Shown here: positions 8,917-18,088 of the stretch, piece after piece
Layout of the letters: each line of letters starts with the position of its first letter
Numbering within the stretch: position 1 is the stretch's first letter
DNA from: Rhodococcus jostii NBRC 16295
GTDB taxonomy: Bacteria; Actinomycetota; Actinomycetes; Mycobacteriales; Mycobacteriaceae
Length of the DNA: 53,327 nt
Assembly (NCBI RefSeq): GCF_001894825.1
Contig: NZ_BCWY01000068.1
Location: forward strand, 1 to 53,327
Reading direction: 5' to 3'
Position numbers and translations under genes: made by a program
Notes under the pieces: generated by a model
Told to the model about the DNA's origin: nothing
The model's database searches: none
Seen by the model: only the letters and a program-made list of their open reading frames with translations

Positions 8917-9951
8917 TCAGGGAATCGTGTCAGCCCGTGGGTGTAGGGGTACGTGCACTGTTCGCGCAGCGTGGCCTGGGCGGGTTCTTCGCCGCAGGTG
9001 CTCCAGGAAGTGGAGCATCGCGGCATTGACCTGTTCAGGTTCTTGCATCTGGACGAAATGGCCGGCGCCGGGAGTCAGATGTGTGGACCGTAGCCCGGAG
9101 CCTGTTTAGCCATGGCTGCGAGTGGATCGGGTCCCCGAGAGCACTGGATCCCGTTGCCCGGCGATGAACACCGACGGGGTCTCGATCGGGGTGTCGGCGG
9201 TGGCAGCGTTTCGCTCCCACACCAGATCGAGGGCGCGGTACCAATTCGGCCCGCCGGTGAACCCGGTGCGGGTGAACTCTCCCCACGTAGTGCTTGAACT
9301 CCTCTGCGCTGAGCCAGGACGACGGCGGTGTCGGGGCGTGGGGCAGGACGTCGAGGTAGCCGTTTCCCTGCGAGGGGTGCTCCTAGCACTGCATATCGCG
9401 GTCGGCCTCGCTCAGCGCCTACAGACGGCGGGCGAGAAACTCCCGTGGGTGGGCGGCAAGTTCCTGGTCAGCCGGCCCCGGCTGTGGAAATAGTGCATGT
9501 GCAGGAAGTGCTCGCGGGCCAGCACTGCGGATGCAGCGCTGGGGCGTATCGGGGAGCGGGGCGCCAGGGGGACGCTGACTGGATCAGACCCGCGGCGCGC
9601 TCGGGTGCCCGCTGCGCTAGGTCTCACCAGGTTCGCGCCGAAGTCGTGGCCGGCGAAGGAAGCCCGGTCGAGTCCGAGTTCGTCGAGCAGGCCGATGAGG
9701 GTCGGCGACGCTGCTGGCGCGGTCGTAGGCGGAGGGGTCGGTGGGGCGGTCGGAGCGGCCGTACCCGCGCATGTCGGGAGCGATGGCACGCCACCCGGCG
9801 CCCGTGAGCGCGGGCAGTTGGTGTCGCCAGGAGAAGGAGAGCCCGGGGAAGCTGTGGCAGAGCACGACTGGTGGACCCCGACCCCTGTTCGGACGAACGT
9901 ATCGATGCCGCTTGCACTAAAAAATGCGAGAGTGCAAGCATTTTCAGCCAT
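8917..9951 (-). pseudogene. Alpha/beta hydrolase (epoxide-hydrolase type), multiply frameshifted
   Basis: Pieces of one hydrolase occur in all three minus frames. In order they are: SGIDTFVRTG (near 9900); LCHSFPGLSFSWRHQLPAL and APDMRGYGRSDRPTD (near 9750-9850), the oxyanion-hole region; LIGLLDELGLDRASFAGHDF with GANLV (near 9660), which holds the Asp nucleophile; and GAGHFVQMQEPEQVNAAMLH (near 9020-9070), with the catalytic His. At least four frame changes are needed, and an internal TGA follows the nucleophile part. It cannot make the enzyme. An ATG at 9951 is in frame with the first piece. Confidence 0.8.
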
Positions 9952-10059
9952 AGTCGCCGACGTTACGGTGGATATGGTTGCGGTGTAATCGCGAGTGTTG
10001 CTGCCGCTCAGAGACTCTGCGTCTTTGATGGCTGCGTGGCGGTCACAGTGGTGGTGTGG

Positions 10060-10340
10060 CGAGTAATCAGACGGAATTCGACGGCCCGCTCGGCGTTTGA
10101 CGATCGGCTGGGAAGTAACCACCGCCAGCGGGGTGGGATGCGGCCGGCGAGCTCGCGGGCACGCCACCGCTGCCGCGCGGATCGCCTCCCACGCCCTGCG
10201 CGAGCGCCGCCCAGTCCTGCCCGCGCGCGGGCCGAGGACGAAACGTCCGGTCGGAGCGGCGCGTGTCCGCCCCGAGCGTCTGCCGGACCGCGCCGATCCC
10301 ACCCTCGCGGCCCACTGCTGCCGTGTCGGGGAGCAGGTCG
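10060..10340 (-). pseudogene. Decayed TetR-family regulator fragment
   Basis: Two overlapping minus frames hold pieces resembling a TetR C-terminal domain: AWEAIRAAAVACPRARRPHP then PLAVVTSQPIV, and in a second frame ARGQDWAALAQGV. The helix-turn-helix is not recognisable. It lies immediately upstream of the hydrolase pseudogene. The identification is tentative. Confidence 0.35.
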
Positions 10341-10375
10341 GCGACCTAGACGAAGCGGGTTCGGCCGTGGCCGGA

Positions 10376-11298
10376 TCAGCGGGTCAGCTTGACCCGCAGC
10401 TTGTTGATGGTGTCCGGGCTCAGGCCGAGCCCGTCTGCGAGGTACTTGTCGACGGTGCCGTAGTCGGCGGCCAGCTGGTCGATGCCGGCCTGCAGGTAGC
10501 TCTTGTCGACGCCGAGCACCGGCTCCCACTTCGCGGCGGCTGCCTCGCCCTGGCTCTGCTGGATGTAGGCGAGGGTCTTGATCATCGAGTCCTTGGTGTA
10601 CTCGTTGGTGAGCAGGTAGTCGTCCATGATCGTCGTCGGTGCCACGCCGGCGATGCTCAGCAGCAGGTACGTGGCCCAGCCGGTGCGGTCCTTGCCAGCG
10701 GAGCAATGGAAGACCTGGGCCCCGCCGGTGTTCGTGAGACCGGTGAGCAGCTTGGCGTAGCCGGCCCGCTCGGTCGCTCCGGTGACGTTCTTGCGGTTCC
10801 CGTCCTGCATCGCGGCGCGGGCGTCCTCGGGTGTGTGGATCTTGGCGATGAATTCGTCGATGTTGCCCGCGATGACCGGGATGTTGACGTACTTCACGCC
10901 GGCGGGCAGCTTGTCCTGCTTCTGCGTGATCTCGTCGGGTCCGCGCAGATCGTAGGCGGTGGTCAGGCTGAGCCCGGCGAGGGTGGCGAGGTCCGCGTCG
11001 TTCGGCACGATCGCGTTGGAGCGGTAGAAGACACCCTTGTTGACATTCTCGCCGTGTGCCGCCGGGTAGCCGGCGCCGGTACCCGCGACGTCGCGGAAGT
11101 TGTCGACGCTCGCCAGTCGGGGTGTGTCCGCGACCGGCGTCGTGTTGCCGTTGCCGCCCGAGCCGGGCTGGAACAGCGGGGCCGGCGCCGGGGACCGGTG
11201 GGCTCGGCCTGTGCGAGTCCGGCGCCGCCGAGTTCCGCGAGCAGTACTCCGCCGGCGAGCAGAAGCACCCTGCAGATGTGGGAGTGGTGTCTGGACAT
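10376..11298 (-). pseudogene. Secreted tyrosine phosphatase (Tyr phosphatase 3 type), one frameshift
   Basis: The ATG at 11298 with an AGGAAGG site begins a signal peptide (MSRHHSHICRVLLLAGGVLL then AGLAQAEP). Near 11185-11200 the frame must shift by one base to enter the mature enzyme: LFQPGSGGNG, SVDNFRDVAGTGAGY, the P-loop HCSAGKDRTG and the C-terminal helices to KLRVKLTR. Enzymes of this family dephosphorylate phosphotyrosine or phosphoinositides; mycobacterial PtpB is a relative. With the shift corrected it is about 306 residues. A single indel in a GC-rich run may be a sequencing error. Confidence 0.8.
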
Positions 11299-11413
11299 GA
11301 AGAACCTTCCTAATCTGTGGGTCAAGCCTGTCGGGAGGCGAAGGCGTCAGTGGGCGCGTCCGTGTCACGGCCCACCTCGGCGTTCTCCGCTGAGTGTGAT
11401 CGGTGGTTCGCAA

Positions 11414-11926
11414 TCAGATTGGGGTACCGGCGATTCCAGCGAATATGCTTCGTGCTTCGTCCCGGCCGTCGAGGATGCGGCTGGTCCTCGTTGTGACCCT
11501 CCAGCCGTCGCGGGTGCGGGTGAGCTCCCACCGGTTCGCCGTGACTCTGCTGACCTGATATCCGTGGCCGTCGGGTCGGCGCAGGAGCAGTTGCGTGTGG
11601 CAGAGCGCTACCGCGGCGTCCCCGTCCACGGTGATGTGCGCAGGGCTCATGACGTGTCCGCAGCCCTGACGCAGGAAGCCCTGGTGGGGGTCTGTTCGAA
11701 CCATCGCTTCGATCTGGCCGCGTCCGTCCATGCGGCCGGTGTCGACGTCATAGACGCCGTTGTCGGTCCACAGTCCGGCGACGAGATCGGTGAGTCCGCA
11801 GTCGACGGCCGGGCCGTAGGAGTGCATCAGCCGCATGATCTCGTTGTGGTCCTCGAGCAGCTGAACTCGGTCCTCCAACAACTGCATTCGGGATTCGATG
11901 TCCGGACCTGTGGGCATGTCGCTCAT
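11414..11926 (-). CDS. SnoaL-like/NTF2-fold protein
   Basis: A 170-residue protein with an N-terminal helix (SRMQLLEDRVQLLEDHNEIM) and the SnoaL_4 pattern: RLMHSYGPAVDCGLTDLVA, LWTDNGVYDVD, GRGQIEAMV, CGHVMSPAHITVDGDAAVAL, NRWELTRTRDGWRVTTRTSR. The fold includes small isomerases, dehydratases and subunits of ring-hydroxylating systems. It lies directly downstream of the Cys-rich and KshA genes on the same strand, so it likely belongs to that operon. The specific reaction is unknown. Confidence 0.85.
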   Translation of the reverse strand: MSDMPTGPDIESRMQLLEDRVQLLEDHNEIMRLMHSYGPAVDCGLTDLVAGLWTDNGVYDVDTGRMDGRGQIEAMVRTDPHQGFLRQGCGHVMSPAHITVDGDAAVALCHTQLLLRRPDGHGYQVSRVTANRWELTRTRDGWRVTTRTSRILDGRDEARSIFAGIAGTPI

Positions 11927-11982
11927 GTGATTCCTTTCCGGATGGCCGACAGGCCATCGCCGGAGGGAGCAAAGGGATGTGG

Positions 11983-12210
11983 TCAGTCCGGGGGGATCGG
12001 GATCGTGCCATCGAGGACGGCTTGGCGGATCGTCTCGCGCAGCGCCGAGCAGGTCCTGAGGTGCATCCCCTGGCGGCCCGGAACGGCGTCGACGCGGAAC
12101 TGTGCGCAGGAGGTTTTACAGTCGGCCAGCCACTGCACGGAAGTGTGGTGCCAGCTGAACTTCTCCACCATCACCCGGGTGCTGCAGGTGCTGCATTCCA
12201 ACGGTTGCAT
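11983..12210 (-). CDS. Small Cys-rich protein beside the Rieske oxygenase
   Basis: A 75-residue protein starting at ATG 12210 (MQPLECSTCSTRVMVEKFSW). It has a CxxC near the N-terminus, two further Cys about 25 residues later (ADCKTSCAQF) and one near the end (LRTCSALRE), a pattern suited to metal binding. It begins 11 bp after the KshA stop and precedes the SnoaL-like gene, so an accessory role for the oxygenase (cofactor or electron transfer) is inferred. I do not know a named family. Confidence 0.7.
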   Translation of the reverse strand: MQPLECSTCSTRVMVEKFSWHHTSVQWLADCKTSCAQFRVDAVPGRQGMHLRTCSALRETIRQAVLDGTIPIPPD

Positions 12211-12221
12211 GACGATTCCTC

Positions 12222-13376
12222 TCAGGTGGGCTTGCCTGCGGCGGTGCTGCGGGCGAGGTTGTCGGCGACTTCCTGTTTCCATGTCTCGACCGGTTTGGTG
12301 GTGTCGAGCTCGTACTCGAAGCGGTCCACCATCTCGGGCTTGACGTCCGCGACGTCCACGTAGAACTGCTCGTACCAGCGGCGCAGCTGGTAGACGGGGC
12401 CGTCCTCGTTGGTGAGCAGGGGGTTGTCGATCCGGGTCTTGTTCTTCCAGATCTCGATGTCCTGCTCGAAACCGACGCCGATGTAACCGATCATCGCGTC
12501 GACCAGTTGGTCGGCGATCGCAGCGGGCACAAGTTCGGTCTTCTGGACGGTGATCCCGTACATCAGGACGAACTTGTCGGGGGTTATCGGGTAGTGACAA
12601 TTGATGAGGACGGAATCGACATCGAACTTGTCGTACTCGTAGGTCAGCTCGTCGATCATGAACGAGGGCCCGTGGTAGGCGGCGAGGGACCGGTGTGCCA
12701 GCAGTTGGGGGACGTCCGGGTCGGTCCATTCGGTGATGTCCTCACGGCCGACGCCGCTTTGCTCCTGGATCGCGACGTGACCGTCGAAGATGTTCTTGAA
12801 GTACGTCGGGAAGGAGAAGTGGACGTAGAAGAAGTGCGCCATGTCGACGACGTTGTCGATGATCTCGCGGCAGTTGGTGTCGATGACGATCGACTTCCAC
12901 ACCCACTCGGTCCACTCGGTGCCTGGCGCCCTCATCACCGGGATCGTCACCTCGGCCGGCGGCGGGTTGCCCTCCGGATCGTGCCAGACGAACAGCAGCC
13001 CATCCTGTTCCATGGTCATCCAGGCGCGAGTACGCGCCAGCGGCGGAACCCGTCGCGCGTAAGGGATGTCGGTGCACTTGCCGTTGCCGCCCCAACGCCA
13101 GTCGTGGAACGGGCACGCGATCGAATCGCCCTTGACGGTGCCCTGACTCAGGTCGCCGCCCATGTGCCGGCAATACGCGTCGAGGATCTTGATCTCACCC
13201 CTGCTGTCGGCGAACACCACGAGCCTGGTGCCGAACGCCTCGATCGAGTGCGGCGCGCCGTCCCGAAAGTCCACCACCAGCCCGAGGCAGTGCCACCCCC
13301 GGGCGAAGCGAGCAGGCGGGGTGCCCTCGTCGATATAGCGGACCTCGTCGGTTTCATCGATATTCAGAGCAGTCAT
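12222..13376 (-). CDS. kshA: 3-ketosteroid 9alpha-hydroxylase oxygenase-like Rieske protein
   Basis: A 384-residue Rieske non-haem-iron oxygenase. The Rieske cluster ligands are visible in AYCRHMGGDLSQG (Cys-x-His) and ACPFHDWRWGG (Cys-x2-His). The mononuclear iron site is in IIDNVVDMAHFFYVHF (Asp and two His). Overall sequence and length match KshA, which with reductase KshB hydroxylates C9 of 3-ketosteroids and opens the B ring. The ATG at 13376 (MTALNIDETDEV) has a strong GAAGGAAGG site. KshB is not in the window. Related oxygenases act on other terpenoid ketones, so the exact substrate is inferred. Confidence 0.85.
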   Translation of the reverse strand: MTALNIDETDEVRYIDEGTPPARFARGWHCLGLVVDFRDGAPHSIEAFGTRLVVFADSRGEIKILDAYCRHMGGDLSQGTVKGDSIACPFHDWRWGGNGKCTDIPYARRVPPLARTRAWMTMEQDGLLFVWHDPEGNPPPAEVTIPVMRAPGTEWTEWVWKSIVIDTNCREIIDNVVDMAHFFYVHFSFPTYFKNIFDGHVAIQEQSGVGREDITEWTDPDVPQLLAHRSLAAYHGPSFMIDELTYEYDKFDVDSVLINCHYPITPDKFVLMYGITVQKTELVPAAIADQLVDAMIGYIGVGFEQDIEIWKNKTRIDNPLLTNEDGPVYQLRRWYEQFYVDVADVKPEMVDRFEYELDTTKPVETWKQEVADNLARSTAAGKPT

Positions 13377-13794
13377 GGTGGTTTCCTTCCTTCTGATCGT
13401 GTGCTCAGGTCGCACTCAACCCTTGGCGGCCGCACCCCGCCGGGCGTCCGGTCCGAATGCAGAACTCGGCGCCATGAGGCGTCCGCGTTGTGACCTCGGC
13501 CACCGGTACCTGGCCACCCTGTCAGCGCCAGACGGCGGTGCACCACTTCCGCATCCGCTCAGCGGACGACACGCTGGTCGGCCGCGGTGACCTCGCGTGT
13601 CGTCACGTGTTTGCCCGCACCGACTCGAGTTCGACGGGGCCTCGACCTGCAGCGGGCGAACACGAGGCAGCTCCCGCTCACCGGAAGGGGCTCTGGTGAT
13701 CCACCGGTTCCGAAGCTGTGCTGGGAGTGCCTGTCCGTCTCGGACGGCCGGCGGCGCTCCAGTTCGCGACTGCCGCCAGGGAAGGGAGAAGCCG
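13377..13794. other. Divergent promoter region kshA-like / iclR
   Basis: A 418-bp gap between divergent genes, presumably with both promoters and the IclR operator. I see no clear long palindrome and no gene. Confidence 0.5.
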
Positions 13795-14520
13795 ATGTCG
13801 CACGGAGAACGCACGGAGAACGTCCCGCCCGCGTCCACCCTCGATCGGCTGTCCCTGGTGCTGGACTGCTTTCGCAGCACGCCGGCTCTGAGCCTCACCG
13901 ACCTATCTCGCCGAACGGGGATACCACGGACAAGCACTCGTCGGATGCTCGAGCAGTTGGTGCGACTGGGTTGGCTCCGCCGCCGAGGCAGCGAGTTCGA
14001 GCTCGGGGACACACTCGTCGAGTTCGGAGCGCTGTCGCTGTACCAGAACAAGTTCGACCGGGTGGTGGCCCCGGTACTCCGCGAGCTGCATCTTGTTACC
14101 GGTCACGTCGTTCATCTCGGTATCCTCGACGGCACCGACGTGGTCTATCTCGAGAAGATCGGCGGCCAGAGGGCCCCCAACCTCCTGACGCGGGTCGGAG
14201 ACCGCATACCCGCACGGTCGTCGACAATCGGCAAGATCTTGCTCGCAACCGCCCCACAGTCCGACGATGCCTCCGCCAGCCTCCGCTCCGAGACCGACAG
14301 ACTCCGACCTCTGGGAATTGCGTTCGGAACCTGCGCGGCAGGATTCAGTTGCATCGGAGTGCGAATCGGTTCCCTGGGCGGAGCACAAGCCGGGCTCTCG
14401 ATCAGCGGACCGACGAACCAGGTGAAGTTCGACCATCGGCATGCCGCACCAGTGCGTATGGCGGCTGCAGCCATCGCACAGTACCTCGACTTCGCTTCAG
14501 TGACCCGAAGACCTGCCTGA
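13795..14520 (+). CDS. IclR-family transcriptional regulator (copy 2)
   Basis: A 241-residue regulator starting at ATG 13795 (MSHGERTENV) with a GGGAAGGGAG site. The winged helix (STLDRLSLVLDCFRS, LSRRTGIPRTSTRRMLEQLV) is nearly identical to that of the regulator at 6284, and the effector domain contains HVVHLGILDGTDVVYLEKIG and RIPARSSTIGKILLAT. It is divergent from the KshA-like operon and directly upstream of an old-yellow-enzyme gene, so it probably controls both. The C-terminus is shorter than that of copy 1. Confidence 0.92.
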   Translation: MSHGERTENVPPASTLDRLSLVLDCFRSTPALSLTDLSRRTGIPRTSTRRMLEQLVRLGWLRRRGSEFELGDTLVEFGALSLYQNKFDRVVAPVLRELHLVTGHVVHLGILDGTDVVYLEKIGGQRAPNLLTRVGDRIPARSSTIGKILLATAPQSDDASASLRSETDRLRPLGIAFGTCAAGFSCIGVRIGSLGGAQAGLSISGPTNQVKFDHRHAAPVRMAAAAIAQYLDFASVTRRPA

Positions 14521-14645
14521 CAGTGCCCGCTGGGCAAGGCCAAGGCTATTCGACGCCGCCCAGCTTTCGGATCTCGACCTGGCCGAGATCCGCTCACCGG
14601 ACCGCCGGCTTGCTCGCGTATCGACCCCGTTGACACCGTGTTCTC

Positions 14646-15812
14646 ATGACATCCGAGCTCACCGATTCGCGTCAAGTCGATCCCGAAGGAGCAGTGAACG
14701 CACTGTTCGAGCCGCTGCAGGTCCGCTCCCTTGCCCTGCCGAACCGCATCGTCATGTCCCCCATGACGAGGGAGCACTCACCCGGCGGGGTCCCCGGCGC
14801 GGACATGGCCGCCTACTACCGGCGGCGCGCCGAGGGCGGCACCGGTCTGGTGATCACCGAAGGCGTGGCGATCGACCACCCGACCGCCGTCGACAGTCCG
14901 AAAGTGCCACACCTGCACGGCGAAGCGGCACTCGTGGGCTGGCGCGACGTGGTCGACGAAGTTCACGAAGCGGGCGGCCGGATCATCCCGCAGCTCTGGC
15001 ACGTCGGACCACTCTGGGGCGCGATGAGCGACGTGGATCCGAGCCTGACGTCGATGCGCCCGTCCGGAGTGTGGGGCCGGGCGGGGCGCACCGTCTACCC
15101 GGACGACTACATCGCCCGGGCGAGCACTCCGACCTCGGCGATGACCGAGCAGGACCTCGAGGACGTCATCGCCGCGTACGTGCGCTCGGCCCGCAACGCG
15201 GTCGAGGTCGGATTCGACGGGATCGCCATCCACGCCGCACACGGCTACCTGTTGGATTCGTTTCTGTGGGAGTCGACGAACCAACGCACCGATCACTGGG
15301 GCGGCGACCTGCAGCGGCGCACCCGATTCCCGGTGGAGGTGATTCGGGCGATCCGGCGGGAAATCGGTCCGGAACTGCCGATCTTCTTCCGGTTCTCGCA
15401 GCACAAGCAGCAGGACTACGGCGCCCGGATCGCGAACACCCCCGCCGAGCTGTCCGTCGTACTGAACGCCCTGATCGACGCGGGAGTGGACGTGCTCGAC
15501 GCCAGCATTCGCCGTTTTGACCTCCCAGCGTTCGAGGGAAGTGATCTCACACTGGCTGGGTGGGCGAAGAAGCTGACCGGAGCCGTGAGCATGGCCGTGG
15601 GCAGCGTCGGCCTGAGCAAGCCACTGCGCGACACCGGCACGCCCGAACCCGCCGACCTCGATGGAGTAGTCCGGCGGTTGAAAAGCAACGAGTTCGATCT
15701 GGTCGCGATCGGGCGACTGCACCTGGCCGATCCGGCCCTGGCTCGCACGCTGCGCCGCGGTGGGCCCATCCCGACCTTCGACCGCGAACGACACGAGGGA
15801 CAGCTGTGCTGA
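14646..15812 (+). CDS. NADH:flavin oxidoreductase, old yellow enzyme family (copy 2)
   Basis: A 388-residue FMN ene-reductase. It shows LALPNRIVMSPMTREHSPGG, the flavin loop GTGLVITEGVAI, QLWHVG, and the active-site motif IHAAHGYLLDSFLWESTNQR with the two catalytic His three apart, followed by TDHWGGDLQRRTRF. C-terminal phosphate-binding loops (AVGSVGLS, VAIGRLHLADP) are present, and there is no 4Fe-4S Cys cluster, unlike the copy at 3906. It starts 125 bp after the IclR stop on the same strand and is probably co-regulated with the KshA-like operon. The substrate is not known. Confidence 0.9.
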   Translation: MTSELTDSRQVDPEGAVNALFEPLQVRSLALPNRIVMSPMTREHSPGGVPGADMAAYYRRRAEGGTGLVITEGVAIDHPTAVDSPKVPHLHGEAALVGWRDVVDEVHEAGGRIIPQLWHVGPLWGAMSDVDPSLTSMRPSGVWGRAGRTVYPDDYIARASTPTSAMTEQDLEDVIAAYVRSARNAVEVGFDGIAIHAAHGYLLDSFLWESTNQRTDHWGGDLQRRTRFPVEVIRAIRREIGPELPIFFRFSQHKQQDYGARIANTPAELSVVLNALIDAGVDVLDASIRRFDLPAFEGSDLTLAGWAKKLTGAVSMAVGSVGLSKPLRDTGTPEPADLDGVVRRLKSNEFDLVAIGRLHLADPALARTLRRGGPIPTFDRERHEGQLC

Positions 15813-15841
15813 CCTGGATGTCGAGGTCAAGATCGATCTGA

Positions 15842-16109
15842 GTGTCCACGGCTGTACCCGTGCTCTTCGAGCCGGACGTGCCCGATGGCTGGACCCCCAG
15901 CGAGGTACTAGAGAGCGACCCGTGCCAGTTCGATCCCCATTTCCACCGATTCATCGACAAGGTACGGACAGCAAGAAGCCCACCGGGTCGCCTACTACGA
16001 CACGTACCGCCGACTCGGCCTCCCCAGTTCCACCGCAACGACAACGCGCTACTCGCCCGCCCGCCCGAAACACGCGGGCGCTCGGTGTCATTCGCACGAT
16101 ATGCAATAG
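15842..16109 (+). pseudogene. Hypothetical protein, one frameshift
   Basis: A GTG at 15842 opens a protein-like frame (MSTAVPVLFEPDVPDGWTPS ... QFDPHFHRFIDKV). After FIDKV the plausible continuation YGQQEAHRVAYYDTYRRLGL is one base out of frame and ends at a TAG at 16107. The two parts together would make a protein of about 88 residues that follows the reductase by 27 bp. I do not recognise it, and the frameshift assignment rests on composition. Confidence 0.4.
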
Positions 16110-16333
16110 GGCGTCAACCGGCGTTGACGCCGATGACCCTCAAGGGCGGAGTGTTGGCCGGCGAGTACCCGCGTTGCGGGCGTTCTTCTCGACGCGACGG
16201 GGCGGCGCAGGTCTGATCGCGGCCCGACTCAGGGCAGGATAATGAGACCGTGAGTGACGGGTTGCCGCTTCCGCAAGACGCTATGGGTCGGAAACTCATT
16301 CTCGCACAGTCTCTTTTGATACTGGTGTCGACG
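16110..16333. other. Intergenic, nothing recognised
   Basis: The region separates the convergent reductase and antiporter genes. No clear hairpin or gene is seen. Confidence 0.4.
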
Positions 16334-17485
16334 CTACCTTCTTCGGATTGTGTGTGTATCGAATCCTTTGCGCACCGCCATTGCGCCGGCGAATGTTGCG
16401 CTGCCGATCGTGATGAGGGCACCGAGAATCAGCGCCGAGGGTTCGCCGGGCTGCAGGAGATGCGACTGCTCCCCGATAGTCGCCGCCGCGACCGGGACGC
16501 CCAGTTGAGCCGATGCCAACGCGGCAAGGGCGATCGGCTGCCCGAGCAGACGTGTCAGACAGTGAACGGCAACCGCTGCGAGTCCGAGCGCAACGCCGAG
16601 CAAGATCAACGACGGGTTCGCGCCGAGATCGCGCAGGTTCAGCGAAGCCCCCAACCACACGAAGAACAGCGGACCGAGAAAACCTTCGGTGATCGAGAAC
16701 AACTGCTTGGCCAAGCGTCGCGGTTCGCCGACGCCCGCGATCACCAGCCCAAGCGCGAAGCCGGCGAGCATGATCGACACGTGCGCGTGGACGGCCAGCG
16801 CAGCGAGTGCGAACAGCACCCCGAGGTTGATGCGCAACTCCAGCGCAAAGCCTCGGTCCTTTGATTCCTGGTGCAGACTGTGGAGCCACCCGCGGCCGTC
16901 CGCCACCTTCAAGAACACGTAGAACAGTGCTGCCAACGCCGCCACACCGACCGCACCAACCGCGGCGCGAGGAGCCCGCCCGGGGTCGATCACCAGCGGA
17001 AGCGCGACAATACAGGCGGTGTCTGCGACCGCGATCTGGGCCATCAACTGGATCACCGGGGTACCTTCGAGCCCCAGTGAGTCGATCAGCGGTAGCACAA
17101 AGGCAGCCGACGACGACGCGATGAGCACCGCATATAACGCTGCATGACCGGACCCGAATGCCTGCGCGATCCCGAACCCCGCCGCCGCGGCGACGACCCC
17201 GACGAGGACAGCCCATGTCGCGCCCTTCGCAAGAGCCGGCCGGATGCTCGCATTGCGCACGGGGACGTGTGTGCCGGCGACGAACATGACTAGCGCGAAT
17301 CCGATATCCGCGAGAAATGTCAATGTGGGATCGTCTGGGTGGATCAGCCGGAAACCGGTCGTACCCAGAATGATTCCTGCGAGCAATTCACCGAGCACCA
17401 CGGGCAGGTGCCAGCCCCTGCGAACCGCCAACAGAGGACCGGCCAGGGCTGCGGCCGAGACCAGTGCGAGGATCTCGAAGGACAT
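16334..17485 (-). CDS. Cation:proton antiporter (CPA2-like)
   Basis: A 383-residue integral membrane protein with about eleven hydrophobic segments. Features of the Na+/H+ exchanger fold include WHLPVVLGELLAGIILGTTG near residue 25-45, FLADIGFALVMFVAGTHVPV, SSSAAFVLPLIDSLG, AQIAVADTACIVALPLVID (the conserved Asp region) and LFFVWLGASLNL. It likely exchanges Na+ or K+ for protons across the plasma membrane. The gene starts 9 bp after the end of the 128-residue gene on the same strand, so they form one transcript. No C-terminal TrkA domain is present. Confidence 0.88.
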   Translation of the reverse strand: MSFEILALVSAAALAGPLLAVRRGWHLPVVLGELLAGIILGTTGFRLIHPDDPTLTFLADIGFALVMFVAGTHVPVRNASIRPALAKGATWAVLVGVVAAAAGFGIAQAFGSGHAALYAVLIASSSAAFVLPLIDSLGLEGTPVIQLMAQIAVADTACIVALPLVIDPGRAPRAAVGAVGVAALAALFYVFLKVADGRGWLHSLHQESKDRGFALELRINLGVLFALAALAVHAHVSIMLAGFALGLVIAGVGEPRRLAKQLFSITEGFLGPLFFVWLGASLNLRDLGANPSLILLGVALGLAAVAVHCLTRLLGQPIALAALASAQLGVPVAAATIGEQSHLLQPGEPSALILGALITIGSATFAGAMAVRKGFDTHTIRRR

Positions 17486-17494
17486 CCGGGCCCC

Positions 17495-17881
17495 TCAACT
17501 CGGCGCAGACAATCTTGTCAGCGGGCATGGGATCTCGGTGTTCTCGTCGGCGCGATAGCTCGCGCACCTACGGTGATAACCGTCCGCCACCTCGAGTGCC
17601 GTGCCTGCCGCCAGCTTGCCACGCATCAGCAAAGTGGGGGAAAGAGCCGCACCGTCGGCAATCTTCAGCTGATCAGCGGCCACGTGCGCACTCTCCGGAG
17701 TCGGAAACAAAAGTCGTGAGGCGGGTCCGATGTACCTTGCTTTCGAACGTCTCACCGGCGCAGTTCTCGATCCCGCGATGGCACGTTCGGCGGCTTCTGG
17801 CGAAGTATGCACATCCACGTGTGTAGCAACCGCCGGGAGATCATGTTCTCCGGGCGGCTCGCGCCATCGCACGTTCGGCAT
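17495..17881 (-). CDS. Conserved hypothetical, ParB-like IADGYHR motif
   Basis: A 128-residue soluble protein starting at ATG 17881 (MPNVRWREPPGEHDLPAV). The conserved core reads HVAADQLKIADGAALSPTLL, MRGKLAAGTALEVADGYHR and ASYRADENTEIPC. The DGYHR element preceded by a promised-value loop resembles ParB/sulfiredoxin nucleotide-binding folds. I recall similar small proteins in actinobacteria without known function. It is 9 bp upstream of the antiporter gene and divergent from Hsp20. Confidence 0.75.
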   Translation of the reverse strand: MPNVRWREPPGEHDLPAVATHVDVHTSPEAAERAIAGSRTAPVRRSKARYIGPASRLLFPTPESAHVAADQLKIADGAALSPTLLMRGKLAAGTALEVADGYHRRCASYRADENTEIPCPLTRLSAPS

Positions 17882-17925
17882 GAGGAGATTGTCCCCTGCG
17901 CGGCGCCGATCCCTTCTCGATTCGA

Positions 17926-17939
17926 GGAGCCGAAAGTAC
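17926..17939. promoter_or_regulatory. Weak DosR-box-like motif
   Basis: GAGCCGAAAGTACT resembles the motif GGGCCGAAAGTCAC seen elsewhere in the window but lacks one C. It lies between the divergent 128-residue gene and Hsp20, 150 bp before the Hsp20 start, which is further than at the better sites. Confidence 0.3.
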
Positions 17940-18088
17940 TTGGTCCCTGCCCTCCCGCTCGCAACCGAACCGGGCGTCGAGCGCACCTGGCGTACGCACA
18001 GGTGGCGTGCAAAGCTAGAAGTAGCGCAGCCAGCCGACACCCGTCGCGGTGGCGAGGTGCGGCCACCAACATGTAGGAGGTGGTTGCT

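Noticed and set aside
10097..12343. 748-residue plus-strand frame
   Set aside because: It is the antisense of the phosphatase, SnoaL-like and Cys-rich genes, with no family motif of its own.
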